Assembly: GCA_027922465.2 (NCBI GenBank)
Contig: BQMF02000068.1
Coordinates: 868,001-932,000 of the forward strand
Length of the DNA: 64,000 bases
From: Turritopsis dohrnii
Lineage: Eukaryota; Cnidaria; Hydrozoa; Anthoathecata; Oceaniidae
Reading direction: 5' to 3'
Shown: one piece after another, positions 36,901 through 64,000 of the stretch
How positions within the stretch are numbered: the first letter of the stretch is position 1
Layout: each line of letters opens with the position of its first letter
Notes under the pieces: model-generated
The model's database searches: none
Told to the model about the DNA's origin: nothing
Seen by the model: the letters and a program-made list of their open reading frames with translations, nothing else
Made by a program: the position numbers and the translations under genes

Positions 36901-39900
36901 AATCAGTTCCATTACAGTTCAATTTTCTGTTAGTGTTTCCATTCTTGTCGATATGTGTGGTGAATCCATTGCGGCTGCTAGGGACATTCAGAAATGTTTA
37001 AAAGCATTGCTTGAGCAACAACTTTCAAATAAAAAATATTTCAACGTCGTATGGTAATTCTTCTTAATATTTGGCTGTTCTTTGGTTTTACTAGCTCAAT
37101 TTGAGAATCCCGATCATGTTATGAATCTAATTTTTTTTCCAGTTTTGGAAAATCTATCAATGCCTTTAAACCAGTAATGATTTCGCCATCAGATGCAAAT
37201 CTGACTGCATGTTGGAAGTAAGATATCATTTGTCTATATCATTCCATATGTGATTAAAATACCTGAGTATTTTTATGGTTACTTTTAGTTGGTTCTTACA
37301 ACAAGAATATTCTGGTACACGTAATGTACTACCTGCTTTAAGATTTATTTTATCCAATCAGGAAGAGAAGAATTTCAACAATGGTATATTTATAATTAAC
37401 TGACTGAAATAGTGTAGGTAAACAAACGAGTTACTTTATTTTCCTGACCCTACTCTTAGATGTTGAAGGGACTTACTTGATGACTACAGGTCCACCAAAT
37501 GAACTCCAGGTATGTCTAGTCACTGTGCACCATGACACTTTATTAAGTGAACTGAAGTTGTTATTTTGTCATAGGAAGTCCTCACCAGTTTTGTGAACGA
37601 AACCCTATGTGGAAGAAATTTATCTTTCAATTGTATTTTGATTCAATCAATGTCTCAACATGCCCTGCAAACACCTCATCAGTATACAGCCTCTCTGCTC
37701 AGAAACATCTCTCATCAAAATAATGGACGATTTCATTGGGTTTGTTCAAATGGTAAGTCTGCTTCCTACTTTAGCATACGTTTTGAACGTAGAACATTAT
37801 TTGTTCTTTTGTCTTGTAGATATTATTGAAAGTGATGACATTCAACTGCTGTCCGATCAAATGAGTAAAGCATTCAATTACTATCAAAAGGTGACCTTTT
37901 AAATTTTTTTTTATATTTCTTTTTCTTTTCTGATTAATCATTATTTTTTTGCATATCTTCAGTCGGAATTGTTGCTGGAAAAAATGAGACTGAAAACGAA
38001 CAGTCATCCTGTAAGATTCGTTTTGCTTTTTATTTTTAGGTTTTTTTTTGTTATTGTAAAATTTTGGGTTTTCCATCATAGAATCGAGGCCGAACAAGGC
38101 CAAATTCTGCACTGACCTGTTCTGATTTGAAGAGAGACGAATTTGCAAAACCAGCTGTAGGTTTATATACCTTAAAGGAAGAATAATTAATTAATTTAAT
38201 GCCAAATTTTTTTTATCTTCCCTTCATAATTTCTTCTGTTAAAGTAGTTCACATCTGTAACGTGACTGTTAAATCTTTAGATAAAATATTGTTCATCCAT
38301 GGAACTCAGTGTGAAAGCCAAACCGAAGCGACGAGCAGTAACTCCGAAATTGCACCTAACAACTTGCAAATCAACTCAAAGTATGTGTTTTTGTAACACC
38401 TTCTACTTTAACACCGGCTGACTTAACAATACTCAGTATTACGTTCAGGACCTTCTATCAAAACTCCGTCTGCATCAACGGCCGTCAAAACTCCGTCTGC
38501 ATCAACGGCCGTCAAAACTCCGTCTGCACCGGCCGTCAAAACAACTACCAAGTGGTTAACGGGAAAGAAAATTGAAATTCCGGTAAAAGAAGATGAACTT
38601 TCAACGAAAGATTGGTTGCATAGCTACGGCTTGACCAGCCTCAATCTTCATCTACACAAGATTGCAGCAGTTTCAGAATGTAATGAAATTGTTACCAGCA
38701 GGAAAACTCAGACTAAGCACAGGTTCCGTTACTGTCACACTTCCCCTCTTTCTTTTCTTTTAATGATGTTGACTTGAAAAACTTGTTTTCTTTTAGGTAT
38801 TGTAAAATTTTTCCGAGTTTTGAAAAGAATGTAAGTTGTGTTTTTTTGCTATTTTTGTAACAAATGCGTGGTATGTAACAACAGGGTTGCAGATCGTTGA
38901 CCATTCCCTGTTATTGTTCTTTTACAGGGAAAGATATTTCATTTGCACCTCACCTCCAACGAACTGGAAAAATACGAGAAAAGGTTGACAGATGTTTTGT
39001 TACGCTACACAAAGCGTTTACAGTGGCTTTTGAAAGGTAAAAAAAATCTCACTTTCTTCAGTGTCCTCCCTGCCACCCTTTCTTCATCACATGCTTGTTT
39101 TGTCACCCTTCCTTCATCACATGCTTGTTCTATCACCCTTCCTTCATCACATGCTTGTTGTGTCACCCTTCCTTCATCACATGCTTGTTCTGTCTCCCTT
39201 CCTTCATCACATGCTTGTTCTGTCACCCTTCCTTCATCACATGCTTGTTCTATCACCCTTCCTTCATCACATGCTTGTTGTGTCACCCTTCCTTCATCAC
39301 ATGCTTGTTCTGTCTCCCTTCCTTCATCACATGCTTGTTCTGTCTCCCTTCCTTCATCACATGCTTGTTCTGTCACCCTTCCTTCATCACCATGCTTGTT
39401 CTGTCACCCTTCCTTCATCACATGCTTGTTCTGTCTCCCTTCCTTCATCACATGCTTGTTGTGTCACCCTTCCTTCATCACATGCTTGTTTTGTCACCCT
39501 TCCTTCATCACATGCTTGTTCTGTCACCCTTCCTTCATCACATGCTTGTTCTGTCACCCTTCCTTCATCACATGCTTGTTTCATCACATGCTTGTTCTGT
39601 CACCCTTCCTTCATCACATGCTTGTTTTGTCACCCTTCCTTCATCACCATGCTTGTTCTGTCACCCTTCCTTCATCACATGCTTGTTCTGTCACCCTTCC
39701 TTCATCACATGCTTGTTTTGTAGGCAGTAGAAGTGTGTTTGGTACCATACTTGAATCAAATGTCATTGTCGTCGTTGATACCTCTGGATCGGTTGTTAAT
39801 TATTTGGAAGAATTAAAAACCAACTTGGTCTCGTTGATATGGGAGCAACTGCATGGAAAAAACAAGAGGTCTGTGACGAATTTATCCTATATGATGAATA

Positions 39901-41213
39901 CGCCAAACTTCTTAGATAAACCTTGATCATCATGCCAAAGTCAGTCAAATAGAAGATCAAAAAACATTCCATATATACGAGAGCCGATTTATTTGTTTGA
40001 CGGAATGGAAATAATCTGGCGCCTTTGGTTATTTAAAGAGACATTGTGTTAACCACATGTTGAAGGGAGCTTGTTCTATCGTGGAAACTCCAGGATTCTA
40101 GTTCAAAGTTTAAATAGTAACATTTCTATATCGACCGGCTTTTCTTTTTCATTTTTTCAGATTTAATTTGATCAAATACTCGCACAATGTGTGGCCATGG
40201 AAAGAAAGTCTGATGGAAGCAAACACAGAAAATTGTGAGCAAGCCGTCCAGTGGTTAGATTCTTTAGAATGTCATGGTGAAACGGCTACTTTATCTGCTT
40301 TACAGGTAGGTGTTCATATCCCCTTGATAGTCACAAAGTTATTCTCTGAAACTTGTATATTAAGTTCTGATAATGGATGTTGGTTTCAGAGAGCTTTCAA
40401 CTTTCAAGATGTACAAGCAGTGTATTTGATCACTGATGGAAAACCAGTAAGACGATATTGGGTTTACTTTCATACCAGTCCGTAGCACGCCATTTGTTTT
40501 TAACGTAATGTTTTTCAAAGGATAACAGTACTGCAATGGTTCTGCGGGAAGTGGCCAACATGAATATCCATAAATCGGTGAAAATACACACAGTTTCTTT
40601 TAACTGTTACGATAGGTAAGGGTGACACCTTTTCTTTAACTGCTATGATAGGTAGCTAAGGCGTTGTAAACATACAAAACTGTTCTTATTATTTTTAGAA
40701 CTGCCAACAAGTTCCTGCAGCTGCTTGCTCTTCAATCTAAAGGGAGGTAAGGAAGTTTACAACCCAGACCTTTTTAGTATCTTTCTCAATTTTCTGACCT
40801 CCACGGTATTTTATTCTGAAAAATACACATGACAGGTTTTAGTTGTCAATTCTAATGTTTCCATAGATACCATCGTTTTACTAGAAATCACCTCAAGCAT
40901 TCAGATGATGAAGAAACTGTCGAAAACGTACGTTTCTGTTGTTAAAGCAATTTGTTGTTGTTTTTTTTTCAATTTTAATTTTTTTTGTGATTTTTATGGT
41001 AGATTGATGACAAGAGTTTGTGCGAAGGAGATGACATAAGGATCCTTATGAAAGAAATCTCCCAAGTTAGAGAGTATCTTCAACGTTCACAATATTACAG
41101 GTACGTATAAGACCAACCAGATCTGTTATCTTCTTTGATCGGTAATTATACTTTAATAACCGATCTTTCCGTTATACTAAAGGACATTGATGCAGAAGTC
41201 CAACGAAAATTGA
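33986..41213 (+). CDS. VWA3: VWA3A/VWA3B-type von Willebrand factor A protein
   Basis: Protein of the VWA3A/VWA3B type, often linked to cilia in animals; function here is inferred. 33 coding exons sum to 3408 nt (1135 residues): 33986-34135, 34215-34345, 34503-34641, 34731-34832, 34917-35023, 35092-35335, 35529-35594, 35668-35717, 35841-35919, 35987-36039, 36114-36211, 36495-36601, 36674-36846, 36934-37053, 37143-37217, 37289-37383, 37460-37509, 37575-37752, 37820-37890, 37963-38010, 38082-38156, 38281-38380, 38449-38722, 38797-38830, 38928-39036, 39724-39868, 40161-40305, 40390-40446, 40521-40615, 40699-40746, 40867-40927, 41003-41100, 41183-41213. There are three modules, each with a WL..GSRK-like lead followed by a VWA strand: IIIDTSDAN, ILVDMCGES and VVVDTSGSV. 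Only the last has an intact DxSxS metal site. The first exon and the short last exon are the least certain. Confidence 0.88.
39037..39723 (+). repeat. VWA3: Stop-free 30-bp minisatellite forming a VWA3 intron
   Basis: The intron between exons 38928-39036 and 39724-39868 is almost wholly a tandem array. It has 22 copies of atgcttgtt in units of mainly 30 bp; an example core is ccttcatcacatgcttgttc. Two units carry an extra C, and one short unit lies at about 39580. The intron is 687 nt, divisible by three. It has no stop in the frame of the flanking exons, so retention would add 229 residues built on the decapeptide TLPSSHACSV and its shifted forms. The last unit supplies the acceptor tttgtag. 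Confidence 0.92.
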
Positions 41214-41555
41214 CGTCATTATGCCTGTGGACTATCTGGGTCACTTGATCATGACATGTTTACCTTTATGAAGAAATGAAAGAGTGACGACCTTGCGTGG
41301 AGCAACAGATAATGTGCTTCTATTATTTATGATATCTGAAGTTCACCGAAGTATTAACGGCAGCCGACAATATTTCTTGGTCGTTTCTGATGATCTCACA
41401 GCACGGAATGTTCGGCTTTTTAACCAATGGACATTTTGTATATAATTTTCACTTGTATTTACGAAATAATATTTGTAAAACTGGATGAGATTGTAACATA
41501 CTAAAGTATTAATATATTAGGGTAATTTTTTTACACTGGCTGTATGTTACTTTAA

Positions 41556-41846
41556 GGAAAGAAACTTTCGCGAAAGTTAAATCCGCGAGAAGAAAAATGA
41601 AATGGAAGTTTACAAATTGAATAAAACAGTTAAAACGGTTAGAAGCACTTATGTAGTTGGAATTGTTGTTGATGTTCTTGTTTCTTTTGAGTAGGAAAGA
41701 GAAAATACGTTTTGTTCTAGCACATTAACCCGTCTTTAGCAATTCAATGACCTTGGCTATCAACGTTTCAAATTTACTTTTTTGATTTTCGAAAGTTCGT
41801 TCCCGTGAAATTTGCAATTTTCGGTCATTCGCGAAAGCTTCTTCCC
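41556..41846. mobile_element. MITE with TTAA target, copy 1
   Basis: 291 bp between TTAA at 41552-41555 and TTAA at 41847-41850. The ends are inverted: GGAAAGAAACTTTCGCGAAAG on the left, and GGGAAGAAGCTTTCGCGAATG reversed on the right. It is non-coding. The TTAA target suggests a piggyBac- or Kolobok-like mobiliser. Related to 42055-42445. Confidence 0.75.
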
Positions 41847-42054
41847 TTAAAAAAGTAATCAACAAAACTTGAAGAATGAAATCGTTTTTTGAAAACAATG
41901 CTTGTTGTGTTTAGTTTTCTGAAAACAATAAACTAACAATGAACAATAACAACAATAAATCGCTAGCTTGGCGTTAAACGGTATGGGCGGTTAGCATTTT
42001 GTCAATTTCTTAAACCTGCTTTTCAACATTTTCACATGAAGACATGTACCTTAA

Positions 42055-42445
42055 GGGAAGAAATTGTTTGCGGAAGAAATTTGTGCGGAACTTTTTTTTG
42101 CGGATTTCCCTCATATCCGCAAAAGAAAAAATGTTGGTCATCCGCAAAAGTAAATTCTGAAAAATTTTTCACCCGTAAGGAATTATTTTTCCACTTTGCT
42201 TTGCACATTATTGAAAGTCTCGTCTTCACAAAACGTTTGGAAAATGAAAAAGGGGGTTGAAAAAGGAAAGGAGAGGGGTGGAATGTTGATTTCCTGTAAA
42301 AAAGTCCCAATAGTTTTGATCAGCATTGTAGGTGTTTCCCGACTTTCGATTTTATTAAATTTCTTGCATCGCAAAATCTCTTTTGAGGTCGTCATCCGCA
42401 AAATATGGTTTTTTTTGGGTCATTTATCCGCAAAAATTTCTTCCC
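42055..42445. mobile_element. MITE with TTAA target, copy 2
   Basis: 391 bp between TTAA at 42051-42054 and 42446-42449. The inverted ends start GGGAAGAAATT and continue tttgcgga on both sides. They share the first 8 bases with the neighbour 200 bp upstream, so both belong to one family or to two sister families. Open frames inside are short and have no recognisable domain. Confidence 0.75.
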
Positions 42446-42506
42446 TTAAGGTAGGATGTTTTCATTTGATTTTTTTTACACGTTTTGTTGTAGTTAAGGT
42501 TAGGAG

Positions 42507-42673
42507 TGTATGCATCTACCGGTTTCAAACCATCAAACTTCTCAGTGAAAACTCTGTTAAAAGCGTTTGGAAGAACGAGACATCACTTGGCCAAAACCTC
42601 ACCCTCCCAAACAAATTTAACAAGGTTTTGACCGTAAAGATTTGCTGGTTTCAAACCGGTAGATGCATATACA
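42507..42673. mobile_element. 167-bp MITE, hAT-like
   Basis: The inverted ends TGTATGCATCTACCGGTTT and TGTATATGCATCTACCGGTT (reversed) enclose about 130 bp of unrelated sequence. The flanks gttaggag and gttagagg could be an 8-bp duplication with two changes. The assignment to hAT is tentative. Confidence 0.55.
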
Positions 42674-43249
42674 GTTAGAGGAGTTTTCTCGATTTCCTGT
42701 TCTATTATTCAAGTCACACGTTCGAAAGGTTCGTCACCATGGTTACGTTCAAAGGCGATATAATCCAACCAAACATCTGAATGCAAACAATAAAATTTAC
42801 TGGTAATGAAAGTTTACCGGCCAGTATATCACGAGAACATACTTCAAAGCCCCACTTAACAAAGTTACAACTTCATAAATTGATGGCTAATAGCAGTAGC
42901 CTAATGCCAGCTTTTAGGATACCGTTTTGCGAATGCGGATAAGATGGGGCGATACACAACGAACTAATCTAGTTAAAAACATAAATTTGACTCGATGTAA
43001 GTTGTACAATGTATAAAAGAAAAATAAAACATCCGGAATCGCATTCTTGTCGTTGGTCCGATAATGCCAGGAACAGTTCAAGTAATGGACTGAACATCTT
43101 CAGTCACGTTTACAAACATATGTACAATGAAATCAGCAAGTGGAGTTTCCCCTTCTCAGATTAGCAGTTCAGTTCCATTCTCATGAGTCGTTCTATAAGT
43201 AAAAGCATTCTTATTACTAAAACTGAACTTCAGTAGCTTCAATATGAGA

Positions 43250-46200
43250 TTAAATAAATCGTACATTTTCAATATAATCATCTAGTTCTTTGTCTAAATC
43301 GTCTTTACTTGGAACACTACGGCGACCTCCTCTACCACGGCCACCACCACCACGCGATTGACCACGACCGCTGCCTCTACCAAAAGAACCTCGATTGCCA
43401 CCACGATTGCTTCCAGTACGAGTGTTGAAACGATTGTTGCCACGAAAACTGTTACGCCTAAAAATCATTAGACTAAATTCCACTGACTGACCAAGTCAGC
43501 GTTGAATGACTGAAGAACTGAAATAAACTGAAAAAATAAGTGATAATTTCATGGTAGAATAAACAGCCATAGGAATCGAAAAATCAGTGGCAATTTTTTT
43601 ATTATTTAATAACTTTTTTGAAAGTTTTATATCAATGGAAAGTACTGAAAAGGGCTTTCTTGTCATGTAAATTTCGCAATATATTTTGACAAATATTTGT
43701 TGAGAAATAGACACTGAAAGTTAAGGGATAAGTCTTTCTGAGAAACCCAGTAGATAATAATAATCAGATAGCCCATTGATAGAACAAAAAGCTAGATGGT
43801 ACCACTGCTAGATTCCCTGTTAACTGGACATGTTGTTTCAATTCCCATGGCTTATATGTTTACACTGAAATCTTTTGAAAAATCTTACCATGTATGCTAA
43901 GAGAAAAAACAGGATCTTGTCTTTTAAGATGACACAACACAGCAAGAGTTGGACATGATCATCATTTTACAATCTGGTTTGTGACATATTTCACCATTCC
44001 CGTATTACCAAATTGTGTTTAGATTTTCACAACTTTGCAAGTAGGTTTTAAGAACAAGACATTGAAAATTAAATGACTGACCGAACCAGTCATGCTTACT
44101 ATTACCTTACAGGATTTTGAGGGTTTATTGCTGTCGTGACAGTTGGTGTAACTGCCTCAATTTTCATTGGACGCCCTAAAAACAAGTTAGTTACTCTTAC
44201 TTAACAAATTAAAACAATTTAGTTATTGTTACAAACTTGTGGCACAGGCTTTTCAATTCCACCATTTTACATAAACAAATTGAATGTTCTTTTAAAGCAA
44301 CTTGGAAAATTTCATGTGGTTTAATTTTCAAAGATATACACTTTTAATCAATAGATTCCATCACTGTTTGCTCAAACTGATTGTAATTTCTCTGATAGTG
44401 ATACTTACCATCTAGTGGTACCCCATTGTATGTGTTAAATGCTTTAAGGGCGTCTGCTTTCCGTTCAAACACAACATCAGCAGTTCCATGTGAACGGCCA
44501 GATCCATCATAATTTATCATGGCTTTTTTCAATTTACCAAATTCGGAAAAAAGCTCCTTAAAAAGACATCAATAAGTTCTTATTAGATAATCTTGTACAA
44601 ACTTTTTTAACTACTGAAATAGCAAATCATTACTTTAATATCGGCTTCTGTGACTCCAAAGTCGAGATTCGAAATTTGTAAATGTGAACCAGTACTCAAT
44701 CCCTCAGATCTTCGACTCATGGAACTCACGCCACGGCTACTACTAGCTCCATCATATTTATCATGTTCCCATTGACCAGGAATATTTTTAGCCTACACAA
44801 AAACAAATATTCACTGTTATATTCATTGTTACAGCCAGAACAGACAATTAAGCTGATGAATAACTTCTTGTATACTCTTCAACTGCTGTACCCTCAATGT
44901 GCCAAATTACGGACAGCCTTCCTTATTACAGATAATCAAACTGTAAACAAAGATTCTTGTCACAAAAATATACATTCAATTAACAAGTTCACCATGTGAA
45001 ACTGGATAAAATGATTTATGAAACAGAGCAATAGAGCAATTACCAGCAACAAATGAAGAAATGGACCGAATACTCGAATAAGAAATGTCCTCTCCCCACT
45101 GTGATTGACGTACAAAAACTTTTATATTTGACTTATTTCATGATAATTAACTTTCTAAAAGCATGTTCTGAATTCATTTTCATTTCACAACAAATTCTTA
45201 AGTATAAATTTTCTACCAGTCGAAGCCCTCAGTTTGTGTGATGACATTACCAATATTTCATGACGGAAGTGGCCATTATTATTTTTTATCCGTAAATATG
45301 GCTACCATTGTACAGTCAATTTTTTAGAAGAAACCATTTTAAAAGAAATCTTTGAAGTTTAGAAAAATAAAATCTAAACTGCATATTGGTAATTTTCTAG
45401 CCTTAAAATAAATTTAATTATAGTTTGGCTGACAGTACGAGATGTGCCATGTTTTTAATTTACATATCAGTTGGAATATGCTTTGATTGATGTCCGTAAT
45501 AAGGAAGGCTATCCGTAATAAGGAACATTGGCAGTAATACTCCACTGAGATGAAAAAAGATTCATCATTTCAGCTCAAAGGATCTTACATGCCTTTTCTT
45601 AACTTTATGAATTACGAATGATCTTTATTACAGAAATTTTCACTCAAATAAACAAAGATATTTATTTACTTAAATGTGATAATTTCTACTAGCCATTATA
45701 TTGAACACAAGTGACACAAACTCTGAAATGTATGCATATTTAAAATATCAACTATTACATATATCAATTACTACTAGAATCAGTGGCGCTATTGTACTTT
45801 CGTAACCCTAAAATTATTCATGATCCGGATTCACACTGATTACCTGCGAACCTGGCTGGGTCTCAAACTCAACAGGTTAGGGTTAGGGTTAGATATCTAC
45901 CTCTGCATTAGAATCATGAATAACATTAACGGGTATGAAGTGCAATAGCATGCCACAGGAAGCTAGAATTTCCTGTGATAATCATCTTTCAAAATTTCAC
46001 TCTGTATATATGTTTTTTAATTAAAAAGATTGAGAAAATAAAAACAAAATTTTTGAAAATATGATATACTCACTCTTGTATAAGGGGCACTTCTATTTCC
46101 TCTACTATTACCTCCTCTTCCACGTCGAATAGGTCCACCACCACTATTGTTACCTCTTCCTCGTCGATTATTTGAAAAGCCGCGCCCTCCTCTGCCTCCT

Positions 46201-46271
46201 CTACCACCACGACCTTTTCTGTTGGTGGCAATGATATCATCTAATGACATATCTACCTTATTAACCACCAT
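43250..46271 (-). CDS. ALYREF: ALYREF (THO complex subunit 4), mRNA export adaptor
   Basis: Nuclear RNA-binding adaptor of the TREX complex that hands spliced mRNA to the export receptor. Five coding exons on the minus strand: 46074-46271, 44634-44792, 44409-44556, 44106-44175, 43250-43457. They total 783 nt, giving 260 residues. The N-terminus [14 protein letters not shown] is the UAP56-binding motif, followed by an RGG-rich stretch. The RRM spans about residues 83-170 ([43 protein letters not shown]). A second Arg/Gly-rich region follows. The C-terminal repeat of the UAP56 motif is [11 protein letters not shown]. For the fourth exon the donor at 44105 (gtaata) was chosen over 44110 because only it keeps the frame. 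Confidence 0.97.
44793..46073. other. ALYREF intron 1
   Basis: 1.28 kb, AT-rich. A short ttagggttagggttag run lies near 45884, too short to call telomeric. No transposon ends were recognised. Confidence 0.45.
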
Positions 46272-46969
46272 GATTTTCGACAGATACTGATGCAGTGTAA
46301 AAGAAATTCGATGTACGTGGACAACAACAACGACAGGCGCGCAAATGGAAATGAAATCTCATACGCAGGCAGAAAAAATTTGAGCTATTTTTAACTAGAC
46401 TGGATTACTCGAACTGTTACTTCGATCGCCTTAGATCACTCAAATTCGGTATCCTTCAGCTAATACTTTTAGTTATGCTTTCATATAAGGACGATTAAAG
46501 CCATCAAATGAAACTCAATAAATTTTTCATTCGTCATGGGATTAATGTGCCTTGGTAGTTTTACCAATGGTATAAAAGATGTAAAATAATGAATGATTGT
46601 ATATAATGATTGAATGATAAATGGATACAGACTAGTTTCAAAGACTGAAAAGCGCATGCGCATAACTTTGAATATGGTAGGTTAAGCAGTGTTGATAGTT
46701 AATACATGTTGTTACACCACACAGATTTAACAGAGAGAAGCAGCTAAAATTAAGCTTCATGTAGAAGGACATGCTTTTAATTAATTTAGATTGTTCTTAT
46801 TTTAAACTGTTACATATCCGCCCAGTGGCGGGTAGCTTGCAAGTTGGGTTTAGGAGCCAGTAAAAACACCAAGGTGGTAACAAACACCCTGGGTGCCTCA
46901 CACAGTCAAAATCAACATTTTGGATCTTTGAAGAAGCTTACTAAGTTCAAGGCTTCTACCACAAAGAAA
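46272..46969. promoter_or_regulatory. Divergent ALYREF/USP7 promoter region
   Basis: 698 bp between the two start codons, which point away from each other. The USP7 frame is open for about 40 codons before its ATG but has no earlier ATG, so it is read as 5' UTR. A shared bidirectional promoter is inferred from the arrangement. No TATA box was assigned. Confidence 0.45.
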
Positions 46970-63925
<16,956 letters not shown>

Positions 63926-64000
63926 GTAAGTTCCAAGTTCTTTCCACAGCCTGTTCTTCATGTTTTTGCGGGGAAATAATATATCACTTGCTTTTAAGAA

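Larger units (their letters stand above)
41214..43249. other. Intergenic region between convergent VWA3 and ALYREF
   Basis: No gene was recognised. Three small inverted-repeat transposons (listed separately) occupy about half. The remainder is AT-rich and includes both 3' UTRs. Confidence 0.5.

Noticed and set aside
39005..39730. Long open frames on both strands over the minisatellite (for example repeats of EQACDEGR on the minus strand)
   Set aside because: A stop-free 30-bp repeat is open in several frames automatically. Only the plus-strand frame continuous with the flanking VWA3 exons is informative.
42036..42678. Open frames of 74 to 160 codons
   Set aside because: They span MITE boundaries and have no recognisable domain.
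45878..45894. ttagggttagggttag run resembling telomere repeat
   Set aside because: Under three units within an intron; too short to indicate a telomere or a fusion site.

Overview
This is a 64 kb piece of an AT-rich animal genome with many short introns. The protein families point to an early-branching metazoan, most likely a cnidarian and possibly a hydrozoan. That placement is an inference from gene content and from overall similarity as I remember the families; no database was searched. All multi-exon models were built by hand from GT/AG sites, reading-frame phase and family knowledge. The full sets of CPSF4, PDAP1, BFAR, VWA3, ALYREF and TMEM117 exons each sum to a multiple of three.

Layout. 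(1) 1-10.3 kb, + strand: a striated-type muscle myosin heavy chain lacking its 5' end. It carries two pairs of tandemly duplicated, probably mutually exclusive motor-domain exons and three alternative C-terminal tail exons. (2) 11.7-14.3 kb, - strand: CPSF4 (CPSF30). (3) 15.0-15.9 kb, - strand: intronless S-formylglutathione hydrolase (ESD). (4) 16.5-30.3 kb, + strand: PDAP1, with a 10-nt first coding exon and two large introns filled with dead LINEs and hAT-like elements. (5) 31.0-33.4 kb, + strand: BFAR. (6) 34.0-41.2 kb, + strand: a 33-exon VWA3A/VWA3B-type gene. One of its introns is a stop-free 30-bp minisatellite of length divisible by three. (7) 43.2-46.3 kb, - strand: ALYREF. (8) 47.0 kb to the window end, + strand: USP7, incomplete at the 3' end, with an 8.6 kb first intron full of DNA transposons. 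(9) 58.2-62.0 kb, - strand: a gene nested antisense inside USP7 intron 12. It encodes two TMEM117-like modules that splice together in frame.

The genes do not form one pathway. CPSF4 and ALYREF both serve mRNA 3' processing and export. BFAR and USP7 both act in ubiquitin signalling. Myosin and VWA3 belong to contraction and probably to cilia. ALYREF and USP7 share a head-to-head promoter region of about 0.7 kb, and ESD and PDAP1 share one of about 0.6 kb.

The points most worth checking are the loop-1 exon switch and tail exons of the myosin, the in-frame minisatellite intron in VWA3, and the double TMEM117 fusion. The transposons fall into several groups by target-site duplication: TA, TTA/TAA, TTAA, 5-bp and 8-bp.
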